Source of the DNA: Streptomyces sp. NRRL F-5123
GTDB lineage: Bacteria; Actinomycetota; Actinomycetes; Streptomycetales; Streptomycetaceae
Reading direction: 5' to 3'
Length of the DNA: 64,000 nucleotides
Assembly: GCF_000721495.1 (NCBI RefSeq)
Contig: NZ_JOHY01000022.1
Coordinates: forward strand, 33,599 to 97,598
Shown here in pieces: positions 1 to 8,142 of this stretch. Position 1 is the first letter of the stretch; each line of letters begins with the position of its first letter. The translations under genes were made by a program, and so were the position numbers. The notes beneath the pieces are model-generated. The model had not been told where the DNA came from. It ran no database searches and saw only the letters and a list, made by a program, of their open reading frames with translations.

Positions 1-133
1 CGGACACGCTGAACGACGCCGCGAGCGCGCCCTGCGCTATCGCCACGCCTATTGCCGCGGTCGCGGCCACACTCGGCACCATGACGACGGCGAACCGCCG
101 CCATCTGGTACCGCCCCGAACGTGCGATTCCAT
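1..133 (-). CDS. DUF6230 family protein, N-terminus only
   Basis: Only the first 44 codons lie in the window; the gene continues beyond base 1. It starts at ATG 133-131 behind a strong GAAGGAGG Shine-Dalgarno about 4 bases upstream. The peptide begins MESHVRGGTRWRRFAV and runs into a hydrophobic segment (VVMVPSVAATAAIGVAIAQG) ending ALAASFSVS, which looks like a signal or anchor helix. From memory this opening is typical of Streptomyces DUF6230 secreted or membrane proteins, usually followed by a DUF6114 membrane gene, which would lie outside the window. Function is unknown. The family call rests on recognition of a short N-terminus. Confidence 0.75.
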   Translation of the reverse strand, partial: MESHVRGGTRWRRFAVVMVPSVAATAAIGVAIAQGALAASFSVS

Positions 134-556
134 GTTTCCTCCTTCTCGGACGTACATCTCCGGACCGGACCTGGGTCCGGGCCTGGGATGGGAGAAGTGC
201 TACGTCCTCGGGAAGGAGAGCGCCGCGCCGGGCATGGCCGTCTGCCTCCCGGGGCACGTCCTGCGGGAAAGGCCCTGCGGAACTGCCTGGGGAGTCCGGA
301 CGGCGGTGTCCGGGACGTCGGCGATCACCCCCGAGCGACAACCACTGGCCACGCTCTCGCGCAACCTGCTGGACAGGCTCCATCCGGTTCCATCACGGCG
401 GACGGAGACCCCCCTGTCCCGAAAGGCGCGGCGGCTGCCGCGCTCTCCCGCTCGGCGGGGACCCGTGGACCCGGGCACCGGCTGGCTGCCGGGCGCTGGC
501 TACGGACCGAGCTTGGCCGATCGTGGTCCATTCGGGGCCGCCGCACAAGGGGCTCA

Positions 557-570
557 TTACTAGTGAGTAA
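557..570. promoter_or_regulatory. palindrome TTACT-N4-AGTAA, possible operator
   Basis: TTACT (557-561) and AGTAA (566-570) are perfect inverted 5-bp arms around AGTG, inside one of the few AT-rich islands between the thioredoxin-like gene and the DUF6230 gene. The form suits a dimeric TetR/GntR-type repressor site. The regulator is not identifiable from the sequence. Confidence 0.4.
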
Positions 571-759
571 CGGATACGTGTCCCGAGCCGCGCAGCCGTT
601 CGAGGCATGCTGACGCCAGGTAACCAAAACATGGGGGAGAAAGTCCGGCATATATGACGATCGGCCGGCAAATCAGGGCCGCGCCCTCACCCCGCGTGAC
701 GACCATCGCCCACTGTCACGGTTTGATAAAGAGCGGCCGCCCGATCACTCGTCCGCTGA

Positions 760-790
760 GTACCGCGGCCCCGTCACGGAGCCGCGGTAC
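760..790 (-). terminator. hairpin after the thioredoxin-like gene
   Basis: Perfect 9-bp arms GTACCGCGG (760-768) and CCGCGGTAC (782-790) with a 13-base loop lie 16 bases past the stop codon of the minus-strand gene. There is no U-tract, as is usual for actinobacterial terminators. Confidence 0.65.
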
Positions 791-805
791 GCGGGGAGCA
801 GAGGC

Positions 806-1783
806 TCAGAACAGCACCCTGGCCAGCGCGGTCCGCGCGCTCACCACGCGCGGGTCGTCCGGGCCGACGACCTCGAAGAGCTCCAGCAGCCGCAGTCGCA
901 CGGCGTCGCGGTCGTCGCCCGCCGTGCGGCGCACGGTGTCGACCAGCCGCCCGAAGGCGTCCTCGACATGGCCGCCCACGAGATCCAGGTCGGCGGCGGT
1001 GAGCTGGGCCTGCACATCACCCGGCGCGTCCGCGGCGGCCTGCCGCGCGGCGCCCGCGTCCACGCCCTGGACGCGGGAGAGCAGTTCGGCCTGTGCGAGG
1101 CCGAGCTTGGCCTCGGTGTTGGCGGGCTCGTCGGCCAGCACGTTGCGGTACGCCTGGATCGCGCCGCTCAGGTCACCGGCGTCCAGCGCGTCGTGCGCGG
1201 CGCCCAGCGCCAGCTCCTGCGGGGTGGCCGGCCTCGGCGGCGGGGTGTCGGCGGGCTCCGGCGCGGCGCCGGGCTCGACCTCCTCGCCGACGATGCCGAA
1301 GCGCTGCTCGGCCACCGCGACGAGCTGGTCGAGCACCTCGGTGATCTGGTCCTCCGGCGCCAGACCCTGGAAGAGCGGCATCGCCTGACCGGCGATCACC
1401 GCGAAGACCGCGGGCACGCCCTGCACCTGGAACTGCTGGAAGAGCAGCTGGTTGGCGTAGACGTCGGCGGTGGCCAGCACGAACCGGCCGCGGTACTCCC
1501 CGGCCAGCCGCTCCAGCACCGTGTTGAGCTGCTTGCTCTGCTCGGCCTGGTCGGCCCAGAAGCTGATGACGACCGGGACCTCGGTGGAGCGCTGCAGGAC
1601 GTCGCTCTCGAAGGTCGCCTCGGTCACCTCGATGACGAGCGGGGAAGCGGGGGCGGCCGCGCCGGCGGCGCCGGCCTCCTGCCGCTGCGCCCGGGCCTGC
1701 TCGGCCTTCGCCTTGGCCTCACTGGCCGCCTTCACCGCGGCGAGGTCGACCACCCCGCTCATGGACATGTTCCGTGGCTGCAT
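806..1783 (-). CDS. thioredoxin-like domain/TPR protein (YbbN/CnoX type)
   Basis: A 325-residue protein. A charged Ala/Lys/Glu helix (15-45) leads into a thioredoxin fold at about 50-165 and a helical TPR-like C-terminus (190-325). The active-site position reads FWADQAEQS (75-83) instead of WCxxC, so both redox cysteines are absent; the cis-proline loop QGVPAV (P124) is kept. This is the pattern of YbbN/CnoX-type holdase co-chaperones rather than a redox thioredoxin. ATG at 1783 follows a GGGGGGAGG ribosome site, though ATGs at codons 6 and 8 are close. A 9-bp hairpin follows the stop. It is transcribed divergently from the tetR gene across 305 bases. Chaperone activity is inferred from the family. 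Confidence 0.85.
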   Translation of the reverse strand: MQPRNMSMSGVVDLAAVKAASEAKAKAEQARAQRQEAGAAGAAAPASPLVIEVTEATFESDVLQRSTEVPVVISFWADQAEQSKQLNTVLERLAGEYRGRFVLATADVYANQLLFQQFQVQGVPAVFAVIAGQAMPLFQGLAPEDQITEVLDQLVAVAEQRFGIVGEEVEPGAAPEPADTPPPRPATPQELALGAAHDALDAGDLSGAIQAYRNVLADEPANTEAKLGLAQAELLSRVQGVDAGAARQAAADAPGDVQAQLTAADLDLVGGHVEDAFGRLVDTVRRTAGDDRDAVRLRLLELFEVVGPDDPRVVSARTALARVLF

Positions 1784-2088
1784 GAGGCAATCCTCCCCCC
1801 TCGCGGACCCCAGTGGTGCACAGTCCGGGGATCAGGCCGGACCACCCGCCGGTTCGCGGGGCCCCGACCACCCGGTCGTGTGGTGCCGTGCCGCCGCCCG
1901 GCGGCACGGTCGTGGTGGTACGGATCCCCATCCGTACCGGCGCAGTTGTCCCGGCGTGGTTGTCGCCACGAGCCGCGTCGCGTTTCGCTACGAGCAGTAG
2001 CGTAACTGCACCCGCGCATCCCGCACGGCGGCGCACCCTGTGAATCAGCTCACTCGTCACGGTACTTACCGACGGGTATGGTCCGCGT
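1784..2088. other. 305-bp divergent intergenic region with two hairpins
   Basis: The spacer between the divergent thioredoxin-like and tetR genes. It holds a perfect 10-bp hairpin, CCGTGCCGCC (1886-1895) / GGCGGCACGG (1900-1909), and a CGCTAC-GAGCA-GTAGCG inverted repeat (1986-2002), an operator-like site within an AT-richer patch. The tetR promoter lies at the right end (2067-2082). I see no small gene. Confidence 0.55.
2067..2082 (+). promoter_or_regulatory. tetR -10 box overlapped by a TACC-N4-GGTA palindrome
   Basis: TATGGT (2077-2082) ends 6 bases before the ATG at 2089, the spacing of a leaderless actinobacterial transcript, and no Shine-Dalgarno is visible. TACC (2067-2070) and GGTA (2075-2078) form an inverted repeat overlapping this -10 box, so the regulator may repress itself. 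Inference from spacing and symmetry. Confidence 0.5.
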
Positions 2089-2736
2089 ATGCCTCCCACC
2101 GCCGCCGGGCCGCCACCGGCCAGACGCACCGGGCGGCCGCGGAGTGCCGGACTCGACCGGGCGATACTCGCGGCCACCCGCGCCGCGCTGGCCGAGGTCG
2201 GCTGGAGCCGGCTGACGCTGGGGGACGTCGCGGCGCGCGCCGGGGTGGCCAAGACGACCGTCTACCGGCGCTGGGCGGGCAAGAACGAGCTGGCCGTGGA
2301 CGCGGTCGCGGCGCTCTTCGAGGAGCAGCTCGAACTCCCCGACCGCGGCAGCCTGGAGGCCGACATCCGCGGCGTGGTGCTGCGCTTCGCCGAGCTGCTG
2401 GACCGCCCGGAGACCAGGTCCGCGCTGATGGCGGTGATCGGCGAGGCGGCGTACGACGACGCGCTGCGGCTGCGGATCCGCGCGGCGATCGTGGACCGGC
2501 AGAAGCACCTGGTGGTGCTGGGCCGCAAGCGCGCCCAGGCGCGCGGCGAGATCCCCGCGGACGACGGCGCCGCGGCTCCCTGGCGGGACAACCTGATCTT
2601 CGACGTGGTCGCCGGGGCCGTCGTGCACCGCGTGATGGTCTCGTCCGAGCCGGCCGACGAGGAGTGGGCGCGTCGGCTCGCCGGACTCCTCGTCGTCGGG
2701 CTCGCGGGGCTGCACACGGCCCGGGACCTCGACTGA
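2089..2736 (+). CDS. TetR/AcrR family transcriptional regulator
   Basis: A 215-residue regulator. A basic N-terminal arm (RRTGRPRSAG) leads to a classic TetR helix-turn-helix at about 42-62 (LTLGDVAARAGVAK then TTVYRRW), followed by a helical ligand-binding domain matching the C-terminal type found in actinobacterial TetR proteins. The gene appears leaderless, with a TANNNT box 6 bases before ATG and a palindrome over it, suggesting autoregulation. Its stop codon lies in the loop of a 9-bp hairpin. Ligand and targets are unknown; icmA downstream on the opposite strand is a neighbour, not a demonstrated target. Confidence 0.9.
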   Translation: MPPTAAGPPPARRTGRPRSAGLDRAILAATRAALAEVGWSRLTLGDVAARAGVAKTTVYRRWAGKNELAVDAVAALFEEQLELPDRGSLEADIRGVVLRFAELLDRPETRSALMAVIGEAAYDDALRLRIRAAIVDRQKHLVVLGRKRAQARGEIPADDGAAAPWRDNLIFDVVAGAVVHRVMVSSEPADEEWARRLAGLLVVGLAGLHTARDLD

Positions 2737-2745
2737 GAGGTCCCG
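2722..2745 (+). terminator. terminator hairpin enclosing the tetR stop codon
   Basis: CGGGACCTC (2722-2730) pairs perfectly with GAGGTCCCG (2737-2745). The 6-base loop GACTGA contains the TGA stop (2734-2736). Confidence 0.65.
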
Positions 2746-2882
2746 CACCGCCCGTACGGCGTGCGCCCCGCCCTTCCCGTGCGTGCCGTTCCCCGTGGTT
2801 GCGCTTCCCCCGGGTCTGCGCTGCTCTTCTCGTGCCCCCCCCGGGCCCTCCCCCGGGCCCCCGGCCGCTCCGAGCCCGGGGC

Positions 2883-3074
2883 TCAGCTGAGGCTGCGCGC
2901 CGGGGCGGTCTCGCCCCCGGTGCGGTCGGCGGTGAAGTGGTCGAACTCCCCCGCCATGACGCCTTTCACGAAGGCCTCCCATTTCGCGGCGGTGGTCACC
3001 GCCACCACGTCCGGCTGTTCCGTCTCCCTTATGTAGACCATCCCGTCGTCACCGACGGTCGCTTCGAGGGCCAC
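2883..3074 (-). CDS. small DUF397-like protein
   Basis: A 63-residue protein from GTG 3074, preceded at good spacing by AGGAAAGGA; an in-frame ATG at 3131 would add 19 residues but has no such site. The sequence VYIRETEQPDVVAVTTAAKW...FVKGVMAGEFDHF matches the DUF397 pattern: a short beta pair, a charged hinge, then W..F..GV..GEFD. DUF397 proteins usually partner helix-turn-helix XRE regulators in Streptomyces, but none is adjacent. It lies about 100 bases downstream of icmA on the same strand with no clear terminator between, so it may be cotranscribed. Function unknown. Confidence 0.65.
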   Translation of the reverse strand: MALEATVGDDGMVYIRETEQPDVVAVTTAAKWEAFVKGVMAGEFDHFTADRTGGETAPARSLS

Positions 3075-3179
3075 ACACGTCCTTTCCTGGAGGGCGGTCG
3101 GGTCGTCGACGAATCTACCGACCACGGCCAATGTCCAGGTCAGCGCCTTGGGGGGCGGACGGAGGGACGCACGGGGCGC

Positions 3180-4880
3180 TCAGAAGCGGGCGGGTTCCGC
3201 GTATGTGCCCCATTCGGCACGCAGGACGTCGCAGATCTCGCCGAGCGTCGCCTCGGCCCTCACCGCGTCCAGCATGGGCGCGATCATGTTGCCGCCGGAG
3301 CGCGCGGCGTCCAGCATCGCGTCCAGGCCGCGGCGCACCGCGGCCTCGTCGCGCGCGGCGCGGCGGTCGGCGAGCAGCCGCACCTGGTCGCGCTCGACCT
3401 CGTGCCCGACCCGCAGGATCTCCAGGTCGCCGGTGACGGAGCCGGTGTGGCAGTTGACGCCGACGACCCGCTTGTCGCCCTTCTCCAGCGCGCTCTGGTA
3501 CTGGAAGGCGGCCTCGGCGATCTCGCCGGTGAAGTATCCGTCCTCGATGCCGCGCAGGATGCCGGACGTCATCGGCCCGATGGGGTGCTCGCCGCTCGGC
3601 ACGGCCCGCTCGCCCAGCTCCCGGATGCGGCCGAAGACGGCCTCCGCGTCCCGCTCGATGCGGTCGGTGAGCGCCTCGACGTACCAGGAGCCGCCGAGCG
3701 GGTCGGCGACGTTGGCCACGCCCGTCTCCTCCATCAGCACCTGCTGGGTGCGCAGCGCGATCTCCGCGGCGCGCTCGCTGGGCAGCGCGAGCGTCTCGTC
3801 CAGCGCGTTGGTGTGCAGCGAGTTGGTGCCGCCGAGCACCGCGGCGAGCGCCTCCACGGCGGTGCGCACCACGTTGTTGTACGGCTGCTGGGCGGTGAGC
3901 GACACCCCGGCGGTCTGGGTGTGGAAGCGCAGCCACTGCGCCTTGTCCGACCGCGCCCCGTACACGTCCCGCAGCCAGCGGGCCCAGATGCGGCGGGCGG
4001 CGCGGAATTTGGCGATCTCCTCGAAGAAGTCGAGGTGCGCGTCGAAGAAGAAGGACAGGCCCGGCGCGAAGGTGTCGACGTCCAGGCCGCGGCTGAGGCC
4101 CAGCTCGACGTACCCGAAGCCGTCGGCGAGGGTGTAGGCCAGCTCCTGCGCGGCCGTCGAGCCCGCCTCGCGGATGTGGTAGCCGGACACCGACAGCGGC
4201 TTGTACGCCGGGATGGCCGCCGCGCAGTGCTCCATCAGGTCGCCGATGAGCCGCAGGTGCGGCTCGGGTGCGAAGAGCCACTCCTTCTGCGCGATGTACT
4301 CCTTGAAGATGTCGGTCTGGAGGGTGCCGTTGAGCACCCCCGGGTCGACGCCCTGCCGCTCGGCCGCGACCAGGTACATGCAGAAGACCGGGACGGCGGG
4401 CCCGGAGATCGTCATGGAGGTGGTGATGTCGCCCAGCGGGATGTCGCGGAAGAGCACTTCCATGTCCGCGGCCGAGTCGATCGCGACGCCGCAGTGGCCG
4501 ACCTCGCCGAGCGAGCGCGCGTCGTCGGAGTCGCGGCCCATGAGCGTCGGCATGTCGAAGGCGACGGAGAGCCCGCCGCCGCCGTTGGCCAGGATCTGGC
4601 GGTACCGCCGGTTGGTCTGCTCGGCGTTGCCGAACCCGGCGAACTGCCGGATCGTCCACGTCCGGCCGCGGTATCCGGTGGCGTGCAGCCCGCGGGTGAA
4701 GGGGTACTCCCCCGGCCAGCCGATGCGCTCGAAGCCCGGTACGTCGGCGCCGGGCGGAGGCCCGTACACCGGCTCGACCGGGTCACCGGAGAGCGTCGTG
4801 AAGTCGGCGTCGCGGCGCCGGCTGGAGTCGTAGCGTGCCTGCCAGCGGGTGCGGCCTGTCTCGATCTCCGAAGCGTCCAT
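3180..4880 (-). CDS. icmA: isobutyryl-CoA mutase, large (catalytic) subunit
   Basis: A 566-residue TIM-barrel subunit that interconverts isobutyryl-CoA and n-butyryl-CoA using adenosylcobalamin bound by a separate small subunit. With the start at ATG 4880 ([10 protein letters not shown]), two specificity residues fall exactly where described for IcmA: Phe80 (WTIRQF) and Gln198 (YIAQ). Methylmalonyl-CoA mutase has Tyr and Arg there. The C-terminal cobalamin-binding domain (DxHxxG) is absent, so IcmB must be encoded elsewhere. The frame opens 15 codons upstream, but that extension would cross the 22-bp palindrome and break the residue match. The ribosome site is weak (GAAGG almost touching ATG). 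A perfect palindrome at 4890-4911 suggests tight transcriptional control. Confidence 0.93.
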   Translation of the reverse strand: MDASEIETGRTRWQARYDSSRRRDADFTTLSGDPVEPVYGPPPGADVPGFERIGWPGEYPFTRGLHATGYRGRTWTIRQFAGFGNAEQTNRRYRQILANGGGGLSVAFDMPTLMGRDSDDARSLGEVGHCGVAIDSAADMEVLFRDIPLGDITTSMTISGPAVPVFCMYLVAAERQGVDPGVLNGTLQTDIFKEYIAQKEWLFAPEPHLRLIGDLMEHCAAAIPAYKPLSVSGYHIREAGSTAAQELAYTLADGFGYVELGLSRGLDVDTFAPGLSFFFDAHLDFFEEIAKFRAARRIWARWLRDVYGARSDKAQWLRFHTQTAGVSLTAQQPYNNVVRTAVEALAAVLGGTNSLHTNALDETLALPSERAAEIALRTQQVLMEETGVANVADPLGGSWYVEALTDRIERDAEAVFGRIRELGERAVPSGEHPIGPMTSGILRGIEDGYFTGEIAEAAFQYQSALEKGDKRVVGVNCHTGSVTGDLEILRVGHEVERDQVRLLADRRAARDEAAVRRGLDAMLDAARSGGNMIAPMLDAVRAEATLGEICDVLRAEWGTYAEPARF

Positions 4881-4889
4881 ACCTTCGAA

Positions 4890-4911
4890 TTTACTAGGAC
4901 GTCCTAGTAAA
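4890..4911. promoter_or_regulatory. perfect 22-bp palindrome at the icmA start
   Basis: TTTACTAGGAC (4890-4900) is followed immediately by its exact reverse complement GTCCTAGTAAA (4901-4911). It begins 10 bases upstream of the icmA ATG. Read in the icmA direction it contains TTTACT/TACTAG, usable as a -10 box, so a bound repressor would cover the -10/+1 region. The symmetry is seen directly; operator function is inferred. The motif does not recur in this window. Confidence 0.7.
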
Positions 4912-4924
4912 TGTCGATGCCACA

Positions 4925-4947
4925 CGGCTCACCAACCGGGTGAGCCG
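4925..4947 (-). terminator. terminator of the DUF3817 gene
   Basis: CGGCTCACC (4925-4933) and GGTGAGCCG (4939-4947) form a perfect 9-bp stem with a 5-base loop, 8 bases after the minus-strand stop. It separates the MarR/DUF3817 unit from icmA. Confidence 0.7.
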
Positions 4948-4954
4948 CGATTTT

Positions 4955-5311
4955 CTAGGCTTTCGCGGGCTGGACGGGCTCCGGCTCGTCCGCCTGCGGG
5001 GCGGTGACGAGCGGGGCCAGCTCGCGCGAGACGCGGCGCTCGACGAAGAACGCGGCGGTCGGCACGGTGCCGGCCAGCAGCACCCAGGCCATCCGGCCCA
5101 GCGGCCACTTCGCCTTGGAGCACAGGTCGAAGGCGAAGACGAGGTAGACGACGTACAGCCAGCCGTGGGCGAAGCCGATCACGGTGGTGGCGGTGCCCGC
5201 GCCGCTGATGTCGAGCCCGTACTTGCCGATGACGGCGAGCGTGAGGGCGATCAGCAGGACGCCGGTCACGTAGGCCATCACCCGGTAGCGGGTCAGCACG
5301 CTGTGTTTCAT
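4955..5311 (-). CDS. DUF3817 membrane protein
   Basis: A 118-residue integral membrane protein starting MKHSVLTRYRVMAYVTG at ATG 5311. Three hydrophobic helices are visible (about 8-28, 40-62 and 72-90), followed by the hallmark FFVERRVSRE and a charged, proline-rich tail. This is the DUF3817 layout. The family has no established function and is common in actinobacteria. It lies 51 bases downstream of the marR gene on the same strand and is followed by a hairpin, so the two probably form an operon. A paralogue lies at 12425-12775. Confidence 0.85.
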   Translation of the reverse strand: MKHSVLTRYRVMAYVTGVLLIALTLAVIGKYGLDISGAGTATTVIGFAHGWLYVVYLVFAFDLCSKAKWPLGRMAWVLLAGTVPTAAFFVERRVSRELAPLVTAPQADEPEPVQPAKA

Positions 5312-5362
5312 GCCAACGAGCGTAACCCGGGGCTCCGGGGCCCCGGATCTCACCCCCGCCGG

Positions 5363-5872
5363 TCAGCCCTCCTCGAAGTCCCCCGCGTGGATCCGCAGGG
5401 GCCTGAGCAGCGCGAAGATCTCCGCGCACTCCTCCGCGTCGTAGACACCGAGGCCGAAGTCCATCGCCATCAGGTCGCGGGTCGCGGACTCGACGATCTC
5501 GCGGCCCTTGTCGGTGATCGAGGCCAGGGTGCCGCGGCCGTCGTTGGGGTTGGGGCGCTTGTCGACCAGGCCGGAGGCCACCAGCCGGTCGACGGTGTTG
5601 GTCACCGACGTGGGGTGCACCATGAGGCGCTCGCCGATCTTGGACATCGGCAGCTCGCCCGCCTTGGAGAAGGTGAGCAGTACCAGCGCCTCGTAGCGCG
5701 CGAAGGTCAGCCCGTAGGGCTTGACGACCGCGTCGACCTGGCCCAGCAGGATCTGCTGGGCGCGCATGATCGAGGTGATCGCGCTCATCGACGGGACCCC
5801 GCCCCAGCGCTGGGTCCAGTGCTCGTCGGCGCGTGCGATGGGGTCGAAGGGAAGGCTCAGGGGCTTTGACAC
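5363..5872 (-). CDS. MarR family transcriptional regulator
   Basis: A 169-residue regulator from GTG 5872. A helical dimerisation segment (ITSIMRAQQILLGQVDAVVK) precedes a winged helix: recognition region MSKIGERLMVHPTSVTNTVDRL and wing LVDKRPNPNDGRG, then a C-terminal dimerisation helix. Near its middle the DxRG signature (NDGRG) is intact. It heads a two-gene unit with the DUF3817 protein. No ligand is evident. A neighbour of icmA in this conserved locus, it is a possible but untested controller of acyl-CoA genes. Confidence 0.9.
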   Translation of the reverse strand: MSKPLSLPFDPIARADEHWTQRWGGVPSMSAITSIMRAQQILLGQVDAVVKPYGLTFARYEALVLLTFSKAGELPMSKIGERLMVHPTSVTNTVDRLVASGLVDKRPNPNDGRGTLASITDKGREIVESATRDLMAMDFGLGVYDAEECAEIFALLRPLRIHAGDFEEG

Positions 5873-5943
5873 GCGCCCGAGCCTACCCGTCGGTCACATC
5901 GTGGTCACGGCCGTCTCGGCAGTCGGGCACGGCCCGCGGTGGT

Positions 5944-7206
5944 TCAGGCGAGGGCGCTGAGCGCGTGCCACTGGTCGGTGGAGAGGTTCCACTCGCCGTA
6001 GCCGTTGCCCTTGTCGACGACGGCCCGGGTGGAGCCGGTGGACACGACGACGTCGCCGCGGACGGCGCTGTCGAAGAACCACTTGGCGTCCGAGTCGCTC
6101 AGCCCGATGCAGCCGTGGCTCTTGTTCTGCCGCCCCATGTAGCGGTCGTTCCAGGGCGCGGCGTGCACGAAGGTGCCGGAGGTGGTGATGCGGACGGCGT
6201 TGTGCACGTCCTCGTCGTAGAAGTCGGCGGAGTCCTGGCTGGTGGCGATGTCGACCGACGCCGAGGTCATACGGACCGTGGACTGCTTGGCCATCACCAC
6301 CATCGTGCCGTTCCAGGTGGGGAAGGCGGAGCTGCCGCCGGAGATCTTGAAGTTCTTGACCGTGCGGCCGTTCTCGGTGACGCGCATCGTGTGCTTGGCG
6401 AGGTCGGCGTAGGAGATGCGGGCGGTGCCGATGCTGAAGGTGTCGTGGATGTCGCGGCGCAGGAAGCGCCCGCCGCCGGTGTCGATGCCGCTGAGCCGGG
6501 CGGTCAGGGTGACCTTGGTGCCGGTGGGCCAGTACGCGTCCGGCCGCCAGTCGACGCGCTGGATGCCGGTGAGCGGGTCGGTGAGCCAGCCCCAGCTGCC
6601 CTTGACGGCGGGGGTGGTGGTGATGTTCAGGGCCCGCTCGACGGCGGCCTTGTCGGCCACCGGCTTGTCGAACGCGAGCGAGAGCGGCAGGCCGACGCCG
6701 ACGACGGCGTTGTTGAGCGGGGTCGCGGTCACGCCGTTGACCTTGCTCGCGGCGGTGGTGCGGAAGTCGCTCGTGGTGGTGGCCTGCTTGCCCGCGGCGT
6801 CGGTGGCGGTGGCCGTGACGGTGTACGCGGTGCCGGGCGTCATGGTGCGGTCGGACGTCCAGGTGCGGCCGTCGGCGGCGAGCTTGCCGGTCACCTCGAC
6901 GGGGTCGACGCCGTCCGACGCCTTGCCCTTCGGGGTGACGGTGACGGTGCCGAGGGTGCCGCTCGCGGTGGTGACGGTCACGGCGGTGCCGGGGGCGACG
7001 CTGCGGCCCGCGGCCGGGGAGACGGTGACCTCGGCGGCGGCGGTGGACGCGGTTGCGGACGGGCCGCCGTCGCCGGGGGCGTCTCCGCCGGACGCGGTGT
7101 CGTCGCCGCCGCACGCGGTGGCGCCGAGCACCAGGGCGAGCAGCAGGGCGGGGGCGGCGAGTGCGCCGGAGCGGCGGGAAGCGGATATACCGAAGGTGCG
7201 GAACAC
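5944..7206 (-). CDS. L,D-transpeptidase lipoprotein with Ig-like domains
   Basis: A 420-residue exported enzyme from GTG 7206 with AAGGA upstream. The signal peptide ends in a lipobox (VLGATAC, Cys32), so it should be lipid-anchored. Two Ig-like beta domains (about 60-155 and 155-265) precede a YkuD catalytic domain with the HAAPWN stretch and SHGCIGL, whose Cys is the nucleophile. The enzyme would make 3-3 crosslinks in peptidoglycan, as known for actinobacterial L,D-transpeptidases. It lies 15 bases after the membrane-protein gene and is the third gene of a sigma-factor operon, which suggests regulated wall remodelling. Confidence 0.93.
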   Translation of the reverse strand: MFRTFGISASRRSGALAAPALLLALVLGATACGGDDTASGGDAPGDGGPSATASTAAAEVTVSPAAGRSVAPGTAVTVTTASGTLGTVTVTPKGKASDGVDPVEVTGKLAADGRTWTSDRTMTPGTAYTVTATATDAAGKQATTTSDFRTTAASKVNGVTATPLNNAVVGVGLPLSLAFDKPVADKAAVERALNITTTPAVKGSWGWLTDPLTGIQRVDWRPDAYWPTGTKVTLTARLSGIDTGGGRFLRRDIHDTFSIGTARISYADLAKHTMRVTENGRTVKNFKISGGSSAFPTWNGTMVVMAKQSTVRMTSASVDIATSQDSADFYDEDVHNAVRITTSGTFVHAAPWNDRYMGRQNKSHGCIGLSDSDAKWFFDSAVRGDVVVSTGSTRAVVDKGNGYGEWNLSTDQWHALSALA

Positions 7207-7221
7207 GGTGATCGGTCCTTG

Positions 7222-8142
7222 TCAGCAGTCGTCGGTCGAGGAGTACGCGCCTTTGTCGGCGCCGGTACCGCCCTTGCCGGAGGCGTAGGTGTTGCCGGTG
7301 GGTTCGCCGCCGACGGTGTAATGGCGGTCGCCCGTCGTGGCGTGTGCGGTCGGGGTCGCGGACATGGCCAGGTCGTCGAGCGAGTCGGCCATGCAGCCGG
7401 AGGGGCGAGGGCCGTCCGGTTCGTCGCCCGGCTGCCACGCCAGCGGGCTGTGGGGACTGTCCACCACCAGTACGGCGACGTATTGCCCCTCCTGCTGGAT
7501 CCACACCGTCACGCCCGAGAACTTCTTGGAGGAGCCCATGGCGCGGTGCGCCACGGGCGGCCCCCAGACGCTGCCCTCGACCTCGATGACGTCCATCCCG
7601 CACTTCGCGCCGGTCCGCGACCGCAGCTCCTCCGCCGCCGCGGTCGCGGCGGGCTCGTCGGCGAAGGCGGAGAGACGCTCGTACGCGGTCGCCTTGGTGC
7701 CCTCGGAGAGGTAGGAGCGGCCGCTCTCGGCGGTGGCGTTGCCCGGCGTGGCGATCCCGCACGCCGTGGGCAGCTTGTTCTCCACTGCCGTCGCCTCGAT
7801 CGTCCACTGCCATTTCGGTCCGAAGGGCAGCGAGCTGACCGGCAGCAGCCGTTCGGTCAGCAGGTCGGTGAGGGCCTGGCCGGACAGGGTGGGGGGCGGG
7901 GTGGCGGTGCCGGAAGCGGCGGGCGGTGCGGTGTGCGTGCCGTCCGCCTGCTCCAGCCGCGGCAGCAGCTGCCAGCCGGTGATGCCGAGGGCCAGCGCGG
8001 CGGCGGTGCCCGCGGCGGTCGCACGGCGCCGGGCGCGGCGCTTCTCGCCGCGGGCGCGGGCCGCCTGCGGGCCGGCCAGGACGACGAGCTGTTCGGCGTC
8101 GTGCGCCAGGTCGTGCAGGCGGTCGTCGAGTTCGTCAGCCAT
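7222..8142 (-). CDS. putative membrane anti-sigma-like protein of the SigE-type operon
   Basis: A 306-residue protein from ATG 8142 (MADELDDRLHDLAHDAEQL) with GAGAGG upstream. An acidic helical N-terminus (1-30), a basic patch (KRRARRR) and one transmembrane helix (about 38-60) precede a long extracytoplasmic domain containing several cysteines and a Ser/Gly-rich end. Its start overlaps the sigma-factor stop codon by 8 bases, so the two are translationally coupled. Position and topology fit an anti-sigma factor, but no ZAS or other known anti-sigma domain is recognised. Role inferred from context. Confidence 0.7.
   Translation of the reverse strand: MADELDDRLHDLAHDAEQLVVLAGPQAARARGEKRRARRRATAAGTAAALALGITGWQLLPRLEQADGTHTAPPAASGTATPPPTLSGQALTDLLTERLLPVSSLPFGPKWQWTIEATAVENKLPTACGIATPGNATAESGRSYLSEGTKATAYERLSAFADEPAATAAAEELRSRTGAKCGMDVIEVEGSVWGPPVAHRAMGSSKKFSGVTVWIQQEGQYVAVLVVDSPHSPLAWQPGDEPDGPRPSGCMADSLDDLAMSATPTAHATTGDRHYTVGGEPTGNTYASGKGGTGADKGAYSSTDDC

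Larger units (their letters stand above)
134..805. other. 672-bp gene-free stretch upstream of the DUF6230 gene
   Basis: No reading frame here looks protein-coding; the frames that stay open are arginine/proline-rich products of GC-rich DNA on both strands. The stretch holds a terminator-like hairpin at 760-790 belonging to the thioredoxin-like gene, and an AT-rich island at 551-575 with a TTACT/AGTAA palindrome. Another relatively AT-rich patch is near 640-660. If the palindrome marks the promoter, the DUF6230 mRNA would have a leader of over 400 bases. Confidence 0.5.

Noticed and set aside
81..671. Several overlapping frames of 80 to 160 codons in the left-end spacer
   Set aside because: All are Arg/Pro/Gly-rich products with no ribosome site or conserved motif; only the DUF6230 start at 133 on the minus strand is convincing.
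2040..4907. A 955-codon plus-strand frame across tetR and icmA
   Set aside because: It runs antisense to icmA and out of frame with tetR, both of which have complete family signatures. The product is His/Arg/Gly-rich with no domain.
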